Positions 32,824-44,564 of a stretch of DNA of 64,000 bases are shown piece after piece. The notes under the pieces are model-generated. The model was not told the DNA's origin. It saw only the letters and a list, made by a program, of their open reading frames with translations, and ran no database searches. Source of the stretch: Byssothecium circinans. Its lineage: Eukaryota > Ascomycota > Dothideomycetes > Pleosporales > Massarinaceae. The position numbers were made by a program, and so were the translations under genes. Numbering within the stretch: position 1 is the first letter of the stretch; each line of letters starts with the position of its first letter. The stretch lies in NCBI GenBank assembly GCA_010015675.1, contig ML976988.1, positions 954,574 through 1,018,573 of the forward strand, read 5' to 3'.

Positions 32824-33919
32824 ATGCGTCTTTCAACCGTCACCCTCTTCGCCTCCACAGCTACTGCCATATCATGGCCTCAAAGTTTGATAGACATCAG
32901 TCTCTTTGCCCGCAAAGATGGCGCGGGCAAATGCCCTGATGTCTGGAGTAAGATATCCAAGGATCTGACCTCAAGATTCTTAAGCCGGGGGCAGTGTAAC
33001 CCAGATGCCCGTGCTGCCATTCGACTGATCTTCCATGATTGCGGAGGCACGTTATCTTTTCTCATACTCTTCAAAGTGCGGGGAGAGACTCTTCACATTT
33101 TCGACTTGGCGCTGTGGTCGAATGAAAGAAGAATACTAACAAGTCACAGCTTGGAACACAGCTCAAGGTGCCAAAGGTGGATGTGACGGCAGCATAGCTC
33201 TCGCACCTGGTGAGATCGATCGCGATGAGAACAAGGGCCTCGCGAACATCGCAACGACACTGAAGAGCCTGGCTGGCCAATACAAAGTGGGCGTCGCTGA
33301 CATGATCGGTATGTGCCTCTTTCCCTCGCGTATACATACTCCCCACTGACTTCCTTCAGTCTTCGCCGGCAACCACGCTATCGTCACATGTCCAGGAGGC
33401 CCTCGCGTCGATACCTTCATCGGTCGCACCGACTCTACCACACTCGCACCTGGCAACCTTCTCCCTGACGTAAACGCCCCCGCGGCCGATCTCTCCAAGC
33501 TCTTCACCGAAAAGGGCTTCTCGGATCGGGATCTCGCTGCTTTACTCGGCGCCCACTCCACCTCGAACCAATTCAACTTCGACACATCTCCCGGCAACGC
33601 GGGTGCGCCTCAGGACTCAACACCAGGTATATGGGACGTGAAATACTACTCCGAAACCCTCAATCCACCCAAGGGCGTCGTGGTCTTCCCCTCCGATTCC
33701 AAGTTGGCAAAGCATGCCGGCGTAGGCAAGGAGTTCAGTGGCTTTGTCAACAATGCGGGGAAGTGGAACGGCAAGTTTGCGGACGCTATGGCGAAGATGG
33801 CGCTCTTTGGTAGTGGAGGTAACACGAAGAATATGTTTGATTGCACGGACGTGTTGCCTAAGGCTACGAATTCTAAGAGAGAGTTGAGGGCTATGAATCC
33901 GTTTATGCCGAGACATTGA
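32824..33919 (+). CDS. Secreted class II-like heme peroxidase
   Basis: Three exons (32824-33046, 33150-33308, 33360-33919) give 313 aa. Residues 1-16 are a signal peptide. The distal heme pocket is RLIFHDCGAWN with Arg67 and His71; GGCDGSIAL provides the distal calcium ligands; LLGAHST carries the proximal His193. Cys residues at the N-terminus and C-terminus are those of plant-type superfamily peroxidases. The first intron must use a GC donor (GGAG then GCACGT) with a TACTAAC branch site and CACAG acceptor, because only this join restores the CGAWN motif in frame. Such enzymes act outside the cell on phenolics or Mn(II); I see no lignin-peroxidase surface Trp with certainty. Confidence 0.9.
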
Positions 33920-34386
33920 TGCATGATTGTAATGGGGGAGGGAGCGTGGTTGTTGTTGGTGTTCGGTGGGAATACTTCCTGTAGATATCTTCTTTCTCCT
34001 AGTCTGCCACATAACAAGAGCTACTAGCAGCTTACTTCTCGATTCAAGTACAAGTGCTTGGTATGCGATCTTAGATCATACACTCTCTACTCCACGCTAA
34101 CCCTGTTCAGCCATATGCATATGCATCAACAAGGGCGCTCAACATCAGCCGGTAGCCGGCGTCCAATCCAATCTAACTCCCCATTCTAGAAACCCTACTA
34201 TAATATCTGCCATGCCGCCGCCTAATTGCATCGGCCAAGAACACAAAGAAGACAGCATGATCGCAACGCACGAACCGAAACGTGGCTTGAAGATATGCAA
34301 ATAGGGTAGAGGACCTTCAAAAACGTGCCCACTGACTTTCCCTCCCTCGTCAACGAATATCGGAGCTCTCCCATGTTTCTTATCCA
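33920..34386. other. Intergenic, no gene seen
   Basis: Frames antisense to the peroxidase end and a few short ones only. Confidence 0.45.
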
Positions 34387-35914
34387 ATGCCGCTCCCTCC
34401 ATCAAGAAAACGGTCATGGCACCACTCCATCTTACCCTTCCTCTGGATCATCACCCGCACAACAGCCCTCTTCCAAACCGGCCTCAGTCCCTCAATCCAA
34501 GACCCGCTCACCAACCCCCCACCAACAACCTGCCCCGTAGCCCAAGATGGAACGACGTCAAACACCTTCCCCTGGAGCACCAACCCGACGTGCGTGCAAG
34601 CCGTCCTGCCCACCAGCGAAGACTCGGGCCATCTCGGCGTACGACGCCAATTCTGCGTCTACACCAACATCTTCTTCAATTCCGGACGCGGCATCTCTCT
34701 GGTCACGACACCTGAGGTCGCTGCCGAACTCACGCGGGAAGTCTTCCAGGACTACGAGACGCCAATTCCAGGCCTTACGCCGTGGACGCAGAAAGCGGTG
34801 GAGGGGAAGGGTGAGGGATTGTTCGCGGAGAGAGAGATTGAGGCGGGGGAGACGCTGATATTGAAGAGTCCCGTGTTGTTTGTTATGAGGGAAGCGCTGA
34901 GTACGCCGAGTCGGTCGCGGAGGCATCTGTTGCTGGAGACGGCGGTGAGGCAGTTACCGGAGCGCACGCGGGAGATGGTGAGGGGGTTGAGCAGGAGAGG
35001 GGGCGGGTATGAGATTGAGGACGTGGTTAATGTTAATGCGGTTAGGGTTAAGGTTTGGGATGGGTCGAGTCATTTGGTTGTTGTGCCTGAGGCGGCGGTG
35101 AGTTCTTCCTTTCTTTCTCGGAGTTTGGTTTTTCTTGGAATTATGGCACGTGATGAGGTGTGCTTCTGAGGAGGTTGGGAATGGGTCGGATTGGATTGGA
35201 TGGCATGCTAATTGTTCTAAAGAGGATCAATCACGCGTGTCGCCCGAATGCATACTACCGTTTCGACGACTATACCCTGAATCTTGATGTCTTTGCTCTC
35301 AAAGATATAAAAGCAGGCGAGGAACTCACATTCAGCTGTAAGAACGACTTGATCCCAAGCTGTCCCTTCATAATTCTTCACACTGACCTCTCCTAGACGG
35401 CTTCTCCCAACTACCCCGTGACGAGCGCCTCGACGCTCTGGAATCCACCTGGGGCTTCACCTGCACCTGTCCCCTCTGTGCCGCCAATGCGACCACAGTC
35501 CAAGCCTCCAACTCCCGGCTCTCACAGATCAAAGAACTAAAAGCCGTCCTACCCACCGACCCAGACGACATCCCTCAACTCCTCGGCCTCCTCCCCAACC
35601 TAATCACTCTCCTAGAGGAGGAAGATTTGCCCAACGAGTTAGCCATGTACGAAGAGATTCTCGCGTATACGTGGAGTTCGTTTGGCATCGATGAGCGGGC
35701 GAGGTATTGGGCGGGGAGGGCTAGGAGGCATTGGAGCGTTGTGGCGGGGAAGGGGAGTTGGGAGGCGAAGAGGACGGGGGAGTTGGAGCGGGATGTCAAG
35801 GGGCATTATACGTGGATGAGTTGGGAAGGGGATCCTTGGGAGGGGGTAGGGGAGGGACATCCTTGGGATAGGGAGGAGCATGAGCATGATCACGAGCATG
35901 GCCATGACCATTAG
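34387..35914 (+). CDS. SET-domain protein (SMYD-like fungal lysine methyltransferase)
   Basis: Three exons (34387-35097, 35223-35337, 35397-35914) give 447 aa. After about 135 N-terminal residues with a hydrophobic start and several Cys, the SET domain begins at KGEGLFAEREIEAGETLI; the cofactor motif RINHACRPNAYYRF and the ALKDIKAGEELTFSYYGF-type end are restored by splicing. A post-SET Cys pair follows (CTCPLC). The tail ends in a His-rich run (EHEHDHEHGHDH), unusual for the family and likely metal-binding. These proteins methylate histone or non-histone lysines; many fungal members are uncharacterised. The N-terminal hydrophobic stretch could be a signal peptide, which would be odd for a SET enzyme. 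Confidence 0.82.
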
Positions 35915-36840
35915 TATTGGGAAGAGGGCGTTGGTGGAAGGTTTTTGTGTTGATGAGGTGGTAGCCGATTCGGCATTAGGTTTTCTGTGGAAATCTCGAC
36001 ACCTGTGTGTACTGCATTTCAATATCGATAATCCAATTCCTGTTGCATTAGTGGCGCCGAACTCGATAACGAGTGCAGAGGTGTCTCGATATCGGGCGGC
36101 GGATCGATAGCGCAGCGGCAGTCCCTCTCCGAGCTGGGCACGGGGTTGGGTTCAGGTATTGTAGGTGATCTGCTCCTCGCTATCTGATCATTGATGTAGC
36201 TCCTTCGACACCGAAAAGAATTGGCCTAGAGAACGCACGAGGTTTATAGTGATGCATGGATGTGATGGCGGCGAAAGTAACACTGAAAAAGACTGGCGTG
36301 TGCGGTAATAGTATCCGGAGATCGGTTCATCAAGGCGTTTCCATAATCTGTCGAGCTGTCGAAAACACCGAAAAATTGGTTTTCAGTACGCTCGCTACTT
36401 AAACTCGGGCATCGCTCCCCCCTGGGCCGCCAAATGGGCCGGGTGGCTCTTGTCGGCTTCACCTCAGATTTTCTCACTCTCTCCTCCGGACGACCTCGCT
36501 AAGGCCCGCCTATGGTCACCCAGGCTCCACCCGTCACGCGAAGAATGCTGCGGTGCCGCTAGTCTGCTAGTGCCGCGCACCAAGTATAAAAGCGCCCGTC
36601 GCTCCTTCTCTGTTTCTCTTCTCTTTCTTTTCTCTCCAGCTCTCTTTGCCTTTTGGCTTAGATCAAGTGTAGTATCTGTTCTTTTCAGTTTAATCTCTGA
36701 AACGAGTCTACGGACTCATTTTCAAGATTATCCTTATTTTTGCCACCGGGTCTCCTCTCACTGGGCTTGCTCATAGTTGAGACCACAGTGTCGCCAGTAT
36801 TGCACTACCTCTGGCCGACGCGAACCTTCTACTACTCTTT
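35915..36840. other. Gene-poor stretch containing an orphan promoter
   Basis: No coding frame is convincing. A strong TATA box and pyrimid-rich tract occur at 36585-36650 (listed separately). Confidence 0.4.
36585..36650 (+). promoter_or_regulatory. TATA box with pyrimidine-rich initiator, no clear gene
   Basis: TATAAAAG is followed by a 45-bp CT-rich tract and, at 36690, TTTTCAG like an intron acceptor. No open frame of note starts in the next 300 bp; an ATG at 36849 is stopped after seven codons. It may drive a non-coding RNA or a dead gene. Confidence 0.35.
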
Positions 36841-37251
36841 TCATTGAGATGTCTGGCGCTGCCGGCACTTGAGGAAGAAGCTGCGACTCTTTGTGGTTGG
36901 TTGTTGGTGCGGCGATGGCGACGGCGGGACATGTGGGGTAAGAATTCTTGTGTGGGCGTCACTACTCGTGGCGGTTCTGATGCTTGTGCTTGTGCTCATG
37001 TGGGTGGGGGGAGGGTCATCAAAAATTAAATAGCCATCGCTGACGTCCGCCAGGCTGTTGGACTGGAAAATCCTCACCAGACTCTCGGGGTCGAGATGCA
37101 GCTGGAGCCCTGGAAGAGACCGGTTGACGGGCTCTAGTATAGACAAGAAAGCCGGCTCCAAAGCGAAGACCTGCGGCTCATAACTTGCAAAACATCCAGT
37201 AAAGCTCTTCCAGAGATCTGACACCACGCTCTACACAACATCAATCGCCAT
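36841..37251 (-). pseudogene. Hypothetical protein with an early stop
   Basis: From the ATG at 37251 the frame reads MAIDVV, then TAG at 37231-37233, then a protein-like stretch of about 70 codons (SDLWKSFTGCFASYEPQVF, FLSILEPVNRSLPGLQLHL, LVRIFQSNSLADVSDGYLI) and a low-complexity tail. The middle looks like a folded domain, resembling a small NTF2-like or unknown fungal protein, but I cannot name it. CAG to TAG would explain the stop. An upstream exon is another explanation. Confidence 0.3.
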
Positions 37252-38873
37252 TAATCGCACTGCCGGCCTTGTGCCACCGCGAGGGACAGAATTTTCAATT
37301 CCACCCCCCACTGTGCAGACTTTGAGCGTCAAGAACCTGCCCTCCCCAGAAGCACCATCGACGGGCTCCAATCCTGACCACTCTAGCACCTAGCCGATCG
37401 CTACTCGTGCCTCTCTCTGCCAGGCCGACTCGTCAACTATCAAGCCTATCTCGGCTCCCCTCCAGGCTTCAAATCGTCGCCTGTGCGCGCCGCGAGCCAT
37501 TGGCTGTCCACGCCCGGAACCCCGCACGAGCGAGCAAGTTGCCCGAACGCGATCTCCGATACTTGGCTATGAAGATAAGGTGGCATAAGGCAAGAAAATG
37601 AGCGTGGGAGAACGAGGAATATCACGTAGCTCAGTACTACCTCATGACTGGATCTGCACTCTTCTTGCCAGAGCACGACCTCCGCTCGAAGAATGGGCAT
37701 GAATCACTAATTTGGCGAGCGGAGAAGGTTTACTTGCGAGGGCACGCGGTTAGAGAACGATGAAGTTCACACGACACGCAATACACTGCTCAAATCTTCG
37801 TTTTTAGATCTACGCCGGATCCCGCTACACCGCACCTTCTCAACCTACGACTCCCGCACTCTCTTCTCATCGCCGACGCCCGCTTATGCGCCCAACAGTA
37901 TGTACTCCCCCGAAGGCATCATATTGTGTAGCGCGCTATAAGATGGTAGAGCCCAAGGGCGGTAGGCGACATCCGGTACGCTTTCGCATACCGTCTCTAG
38001 GAGAGGCCCACGGCACGGAATGGGAAACAAGGTATCTCGTAGCTGATGTGGGAGGTGGGAGGAGCCAGTACCCACAGGATATGGAGGGAGAAACGATATG
38101 ATCAGGCAAAAACGCTTTGTGACGATCGCGAAGCCGTCGTCGCTGATGGAAGGGCTGCCATGTTGCGCTGGGCTGTGCTCTAATGCGCCCCAGCCCTCCG
38201 GGATGTCGCCTTGTGTCGTTTCGTGTGGATAGAAGGGGACACCATAAATTTTGGAACGAAGTCAACGAAGCTCATCCGCAGGCGTGTCGATGCATGCTGT
38301 CCAGAACCAAACCTTCTCAGCCAAGCTCCGAGAAAGTGGACGGTACGAACCTCAATATTCAAGTGCTTGCTACGTAACCGGGCGACGATTCGAGAAAGAC
38401 ACTGCGGGACCATTCTATCTGCGACCCCACTGACCTGTGCCGCTTCCGAGAGTATCCAGGCACGTCGTCAGGAGAAATCTTCAGACCCATTAAGGTTGAC
38501 GGTTGTTGTGTACACCACGTACGCAGGCAGCGATCCTGCGTGGGCGAATTCTGGGTGGTGGCTAGCCCATGGAACCCTATCTGGGCCACTGTGTGACCTG
38601 TGTCATGTGTAATAATGCGATATGCCCACCAGCGCAGCTCAAATGCTTGAGGTGTAGTTTATGTCACGTGCAGCACATCATATAAAATGCCAAGCTATCA
38701 CTAACTAACTAGAGTTAGCGCAACGTCACCATGGCAACCTGAGAGTTTTTTGTCCTCTGCCAACAGCTGAAGCAGTCACTAGACCATCCTGTAGACTACG
38801 CTAATGACTCTACATTCTCGAGTTCCTGGTAGACGTTAGCACCCAAAACAACAAGCTCGACAACGAACTCAAT
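37252..38873. other. Gene-poor stretch before the polo kinase
   Basis: No gene seen. A TATAAAA-like element at about 38681, 190 bp upstream of the kinase ATG, is a plausible core promoter for it. Confidence 0.4.
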
Positions 38874-41788
38874 ATGCCAACCCACGCCGACCCTCCGCCT
38901 CCAGTGGTGCACGATCCTAGTGCGCTAGAGTACCACACTGAAAAGCAGCTTGGTCGTGGAGGCTTCGCGATCTGTTGGCAAGCACAGCAAACTGATAGCG
39001 GTCGCACAATTAGCAAAACCGTCGCCCTCAAGATTGTTAAGTCCAGAATAGAATCGAGGAAGGTGGCGCAGAAGGTATTATCGCTCGCTGTGTCTTATTG
39101 AATGTACTCTCTAACTCTTGCTCCGAGTTTGTCACCGAGTTACAACTCCACTCGAAACTTCACCACCCAAACATCGTAGAATTCAAGCGCGCCTTCTCCT
39201 TCCTGTCATCTACATACGTCGTCCTCGAAATATGTCCAAACGGATCTATAGCCAACTGTCTCAAGAAGCGCTCATATCTTTCAATGCCCGAAATCCGTCG
39301 GTACATAATCCAGACTTGTGGTGCTGTCAAATATCTTCACATGCGCAACATTGTTCATCGCGACCTCAAGGCTGGGAATCTATTCTTGGATCATGAGATG
39401 AATGTTAAGGTTGGAGATTTTGGACTCGCAGCCGTGCTGGTAGGGCCAGATGATGCTGTGATGCGCCGGACAACAATGTGCGGGACTCCAAACTACCTCG
39501 CGCCAGAAGTTCTTGAGAAGAGCGGGAAAGGTCATAATGAGAAGGTCGATATTTGGGCGATTGGCATCATCGCGTTAGTACTTCACACGTTCGAGGTTTT
39601 AAGCTTATACTAAATGGCGCGTAGTTACACGCTGGCTGTTGGCAAAGCACCTTTCCATGCCTCAAAGCCTGATGAAGTTATTGTCAAAGTCCAAAAGGGC
39701 GAATATGCCTGGCCTGATCTCGGAAAGCATAAGAATGACATACCCGACGACCTCCGCCAGCTTGTCTCTCAAATCCTCGTAGATGAGAATTCACGACCAA
39801 GCCTCGACACCATCGTTTCGCATAACTTCTTCAAGTTGGGCTATCTTCCCGAAAGCCTTAGCAGTAATGCTACTACTTCTATGCCAAAATGGTCGGTCAA
39901 GCCACCAAATCCTGGCGCTATCAAACGAGGCTACACAGAAACCTGGTACAAACAGTGCAAAGCTAGCGGTGTAGGCGAATATGCTCCCGGAAATTTCTTC
40001 TCTGCCGCTGGAAACCACGCGTCCGGCAGCATATACCGAGAATGCGAGCGAGAGGCCGAGGCCCGCAAAATGCCTATCGTCCCGATGCCCCATGGTACCG
40101 TCTACACCCCCTTCATTTATAAGAAGGGCAAGGGCAGTACCGGCGGGCTTGAGAGCGATAAGGACCGAGAGCTTTCTGCCATTTCGTCACATCTGATGGA
40201 GTCTAACATCAACACCAAGCGCAACATGACCGGCCCCGTCGAAAAATCGCCAAACAAGCGGGAAGGCGCAGACTTCCAAGAAACCGTCCCTCCCATGGCC
40301 TCACGAGCGAGACTGCCAACATCTTCGTATGCAGAGGCTACACGGATCGCCCGTCGTCCCACCGTACCACATTCCAAAGCAGTATTAAGGGCCACTGCGA
40401 GGCCAGTAGCGATGAAGTCAGAAGCAGAGCCGAAACCTGCCAGAATTGGGCAACGTCCGATTCGGCCAACTCGTACGCGATCCACTCGAATTGCTTCTGA
40501 AAATACCCATCGTACCATAACACAAGCCGAAGATGGGACTTCTGGGCCTGTACAATCCGCACGCCCTACCGCACGCACAGTCACTGCAGCAGAGGCTGCT
40601 CAAGTCTCTACCCATGCTATTTGCGAAGAGCCCGTGTGTCAAGTTGATGAAGAACTACCCAAACCTGTGCTCCCGCATCCTCCCTCATCAAGAGTTGCTG
40701 CCCCCCAGGACTCCTCCATCGGCCTCTACTCGGATCCGGCCACCATTCTTGCTCGAGCAGAAGAGCTTAGGAACAACGTCCTCGCCGCACTAAGTTCCAG
40801 CCGAAATGACTCATCTGCCCTCCGTAACTGGCACCCCCCAACGGATCGGCTCCCTTTCGTCTCTAATTGGGTCGACTATAGCAAGAAACATGGCATCGGA
40901 TACATTCTCGCCGACGACAGCATCGGTATCGTCATCAATCATACCGATGAGAAGCCGCTCACGCACACTATCGTCAATCACGGTTACAAGTACCTCAAGT
41001 CCACTTCCGACAATCCCACTCAAACAACCGTCCCATTTCTATTCTTCACCCAGGCGGATGACGGCGGTCTGGAGAAAGTCACCATGGCCGAAGCCGACCG
41101 CAAGCGAAATAGCATCTTGTGGGGCAAATTCGGGCGATATATGTGCAAGAACCTGGACGAGCAAGCACCTACTCGGGCTCGGCAGCAAGAGGAGTTGCCG
41201 ATTACGATCGTCCGGTACTATCAACGCGTAGGCAACGTCAGCGTGTGGGGATTCAGTAACGGGTGCTTCCAGGTTCGTCCGCTCTCCCTTTCCTTCTTTC
41301 CCATCGACAATAAATACTGACAAGGCGCCCAGTTCAACTTCCCCGACCACACCAAACTCGTCCTCTCCGCTGACGGCAAATACATCTCCTTCACCGCGCT
41401 CCCGCTCCCCGCCATCACACATCTGGGAACCCACCATGCCGATCTCCCCCCAGAATTTATCAAAGCCCGCAAAGTTCTCTCCGGCACCATCTACCAATTG
41501 CTATATGGCAACCACTACACCCTGAATCCGACCTCTGAGTCCACCTCCGCAGACACCAACATGAACATCATGACACTGACGTCGGAAAACAAGTTACCTG
41601 CTAAGCTACGTTTTGTGACTGAAGTGGTGGCCAATTGGGTTTCTGGGGGCGGCCTGGGATGCAAGCCAGCGCGAAGGAGCTGGCCTATATGGGGGGGGAA
41701 GGCATTGGAGAATGCGTGGGGGAGCAAGATTGGTTCAGTTACGGTGGGGAGGTTCGGCGGGGACAGGGCGCAGGCATTAGACTCTTGA
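38874..41788 (+). CDS. CDC5: Polo-like kinase (Cdc5)
   Basis: Four exons (38874-39074, 39128-39573, 39625-41272, 41333-41788) give 916 aa. The kinase domain has LGRGGFAICW (polo-type glycine loop), VALKIVK, HRDLKAGN, DFGLAA and the activation segment RTTMCGTPNYLAPEVL. A long Arg/Thr/Pro-rich linker follows, then two polo boxes, the first starting NWVDYSKKHGIGYILADD, the second around exon 4 (FNFPDHTKLVLSADGKYISF). The enzyme controls mitotic entry, spindle pole function, mitotic exit and septation. The end of the protein (SVTVGRFGGDRA) matches the polo-box C-terminus, so the frame through the eight-G run near 41690 is probably right. Each intron is 51-60 nt. Confidence 0.93.
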
Positions 41789-43105
41789 AGAAGACTAAGG
41801 GTTGTATAAGGTAGCCGCCGCGCGAAAGTTCTTCAGGAACACCTCCTTCAAGCTATCGCTAAGTGTGAAAATCCCGTCCTGTGAAGAGCCTGTCCTGTGA
41901 AGAGTCGTACGCGCTATCCTGGTCGCGTCTTCCAGGGCGCTCGAACAAGAGCCGCGCTTTTGGTCCGATCAGAGACGTCTAATGGTGCTGAGCAAAATTC
42001 CGCAAAGGGCGTCTTTATACGTGGTTCAAGTGGAGCAAAATGCAGCCCCCAGGGCTTAAATATGGGTATGTGTGACTCGACGCTTGGAACCTAAGTCAAG
42101 GGTGAATGCCAGGTCGTCCCAATCAAGAAGGATAAGAATACACGCCGTTTCGAGTCGTAGACTTATTGAGTTACATACCTTAGCGACTCCTGTGCCAAAG
42201 TTAGCGTGCGACAGTATAATATAAACATGTCTGGGTGAGCTAATGTGAGGTCATTCAACAACCCCCAACAAATGTGTTGGTGAAAGCATCAATTGGGGGC
42301 GACATGGTCGTGCCGAGCATGATGTCAGATATGCTAAACACAACAGGGAACAACAGGTAAAGGTAAGGTAGCGAAGGGAAGCAAGCTCACTCGAAATCAT
42401 ATCATAGAAAAGGGATGGGAGAAAAAGATATGAGTATGCGTACCTCCCTGTCATTATATCCTGAAACATGGATCTCCTTAAGCTTGTATCACCACACATG
42501 CTTCAGCGTGTGTTTTTGGGAGATGCTTGCTTCGATGTTGAAAGATCTCGCGGTTTTTTAATTCCGTGGGAGTTGTTAAATGTTTTCCTGCCTACGAGCG
42601 CTCGGTACGCGCCGTGTAAGAGCGATACGGATGTTACTGGTGTGGCTTTGATAGGGAATCTGACGGCTGCTCGGGGAAGTGTTGGGGTGACGAGTGGAGG
42701 CATATACAGTTGATGCTAAAGGCGAAAGTTCCTCGGTGAAAGTAGAGCAACTGTTGCGTGGGTATAGGGAGGATGGCACGGTGGCAAAAGGTTGGGAACC
42801 TGTTCGGAACGACTTTCTGAGAGTTACTGGGTGGGAAGCCGCATCGTAACCATACCTATGGTATACTCCGTACAGGCCCTATTCGTCTAGGAAATAAGAA
42901 TGTGAAGGCAAGTTATGTGAGATGAGAGAAAATAATGAGAATGTTGTGGGCAGTACTTCGCTACAGGCTACTGTCTCGTTGACCAAACATGGTGGTGTAG
43001 GAGGCTCGAGCGAAATTTTGCAGCGGCAAACAAACTGCGCTTCCTCTCACACTGTCCAGGCTTTTTCCTCCGCCACACTTGCACGACCAATCGCTCATTG
43101 AAAAA
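41789..43105. other. 1.3-kb intergenic stretch
   Basis: No confident gene. A short tandem duplication of CCTGTGAAGAG occurs near 41878-41905. An 81-codon frame from the ATG at 42468 and its antisense partner both look weakly coding, so neither is called. Confidence 0.4.
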
Positions 43106-44144
43106 ATGGCAGCCCAGTCTGGAATGATCGATCCCGCCGTCTTCGAAGGCTTGCAAGCCCAGGTCGACGAAGACCGAGCCTTTATGGACGTAAGAGCTCT
43201 TCGCTTGCCGAATTCCAATTCGGCAGCTTCCCACGTGACAACGTACTGACAACGCGACAGGAACTCAAAGACATCATTAAGGAGCTAGAGAAGAACAGTG
43301 CGATATATGAATACCTTCCTGAATGTATCTAACGCGTGACAGACCGCGCCATCTTCTTTGTCCACTCGAGAGCGCATTCTACTCCGGTCGCTGAGCGTGA
43401 GTCGCACCGCTGCAACCACGCAAAACAAAATACTGATAAAGTACAGTGCCCAATGTCATCAAGGCCGTAGAAGAGCCCGTTAAGAATGCCATTGAGTCGA
43501 TCTCCAAGCTTGCAGAGGTTGCGTCGAAGCAGCCGTACTACAAGTTCAATGGGATGTGGACGCGTCAGGTTCAGGATGCGGTACGCACATTTTTCTTATC
43601 AAGTCGCGTTTGGTCTGACCATGGTGCTACAGGTCTACGGTATCTTGTTCTGGGCTTGGCTAGGAGGGAAAGACTACAGCGGAGGCGAGGTCAAATGTGG
43701 GCGTCTGCTGACCATCGAAGAGATCGGCGAGGTTCTGAAGAGTATGTTGCTGTTATACCTGCTGCACGGCTATTCTAATGTCGGTCAGTCCCGGTGAATG
43801 TCAAAGACAAGGATGAGTTTCATCTCACGATCGAAGAGTACCTCCTCGCCCTCGTCTCTCTCGTGGAGGAACTGGTTAGTTTGATCTCCCACCCATCGTT
43901 TCGTGTACTGATGGCTTTGCAGACCCGCCTCGCACGCAACGCGGTCACGCTAGGCGACTACGAGCGACCCCTTCTCATCAACCAGTTCGTCAAGGACGTC
44001 TTTGCCGGATTCCAGATTCTTAACTTGAAGAACGACATCTTGAGGAAGAGGAGCGATGGTCTCAAGTACAGGGTCAAGGATGTGGAGGACGTCGTCTACG
44101 ACCTGTCACTCAGGAATCTACTGCCGAAGAAGTCTGAGCAGTAG
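43106..44144 (+). CDS. Translin
   Basis: Seven exons (43106-43189, 43261-43297, 43343-43396, 43447-43580, 43633-43741, 43789-43874, 43923-44144) give 241 aa, close to animal translin (228 aa). The all-alpha protein shows the N-terminal acidic helix, HSRAHSTP, the central WTRQVQDAVYGILFWAWL segment, LTIEEYLLALVSLVEEL, the conserved RLARNAVTLGDYERP and the C-terminal helix LNLKNDILRKRSDGLKYRV. Translin binds single-stranded DNA/RNA and, with Trax, forms the C3PO nuclease that trims passenger strands or tRNA leaders. No Trax gene is in the window. Exon 2 is only 37 nt. Confidence 0.92.
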
Positions 44145-44564
44145 GCAAGATTCGAGCATGAGTGTGGACTCTGAAGCATGTCTTTCATCATGTATGTAGC
44201 ACACGGCTGTTACGTTCATCTAGGAGGGCTTGAAATGGACTTTCCGGTTCGAGTATGCCTATCAAAAGTCGGTCAATGAAGTGGAGCGATCAATGAATCC
44301 AGTACATTAAATTTTTTGACTGTCCCTCTCAATTTTCTATAATTTAAGTCTTGAGGTATCCCCACAATACATGAGATGGGCGCACGGACGGCTTTTCCCG
44401 AACTTTTGAAACCGCGACGATAACGCGACTTTCTACAACACCCACCACACATGCTACTGCTTCGATAGCAACGCTGTCCCCTTTAAACTTCTTTTTGGAC
44501 TCCTGTTATATGAATTGATTTGCCGTCTACCGGCAGCCCCTTTCAGCACCTCTCCACCTTCGCC
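44145..44564. other. Intergenic, no gene seen
   Basis: Translin 3' flank and promoter of the PIG-F gene; AT-rich around 44300-44350. Confidence 0.5.

Noticed and set aside
35041..35052. GTTAGGGTTAAGG, telomere-like repeat
   Set aside because: It is two partial units inside the SET gene's coding frame; there is no array and no chromosome end here.
36105..36165. tRNA-like A box (TAGCGCAGCGGCAG) and GGTTCA near a possible B box
   Set aside because: The acceptor ends do not pair and no cloverleaf can be drawn; the similarity is short.
41680..41720. Possible frameshift at an eight-G run in the polo kinase tail
   Set aside because: Both frames are open, but the called frame ends in SVTVGRFGGDRA, which fits the polo-box C-terminus, so the reading frame is probably right.
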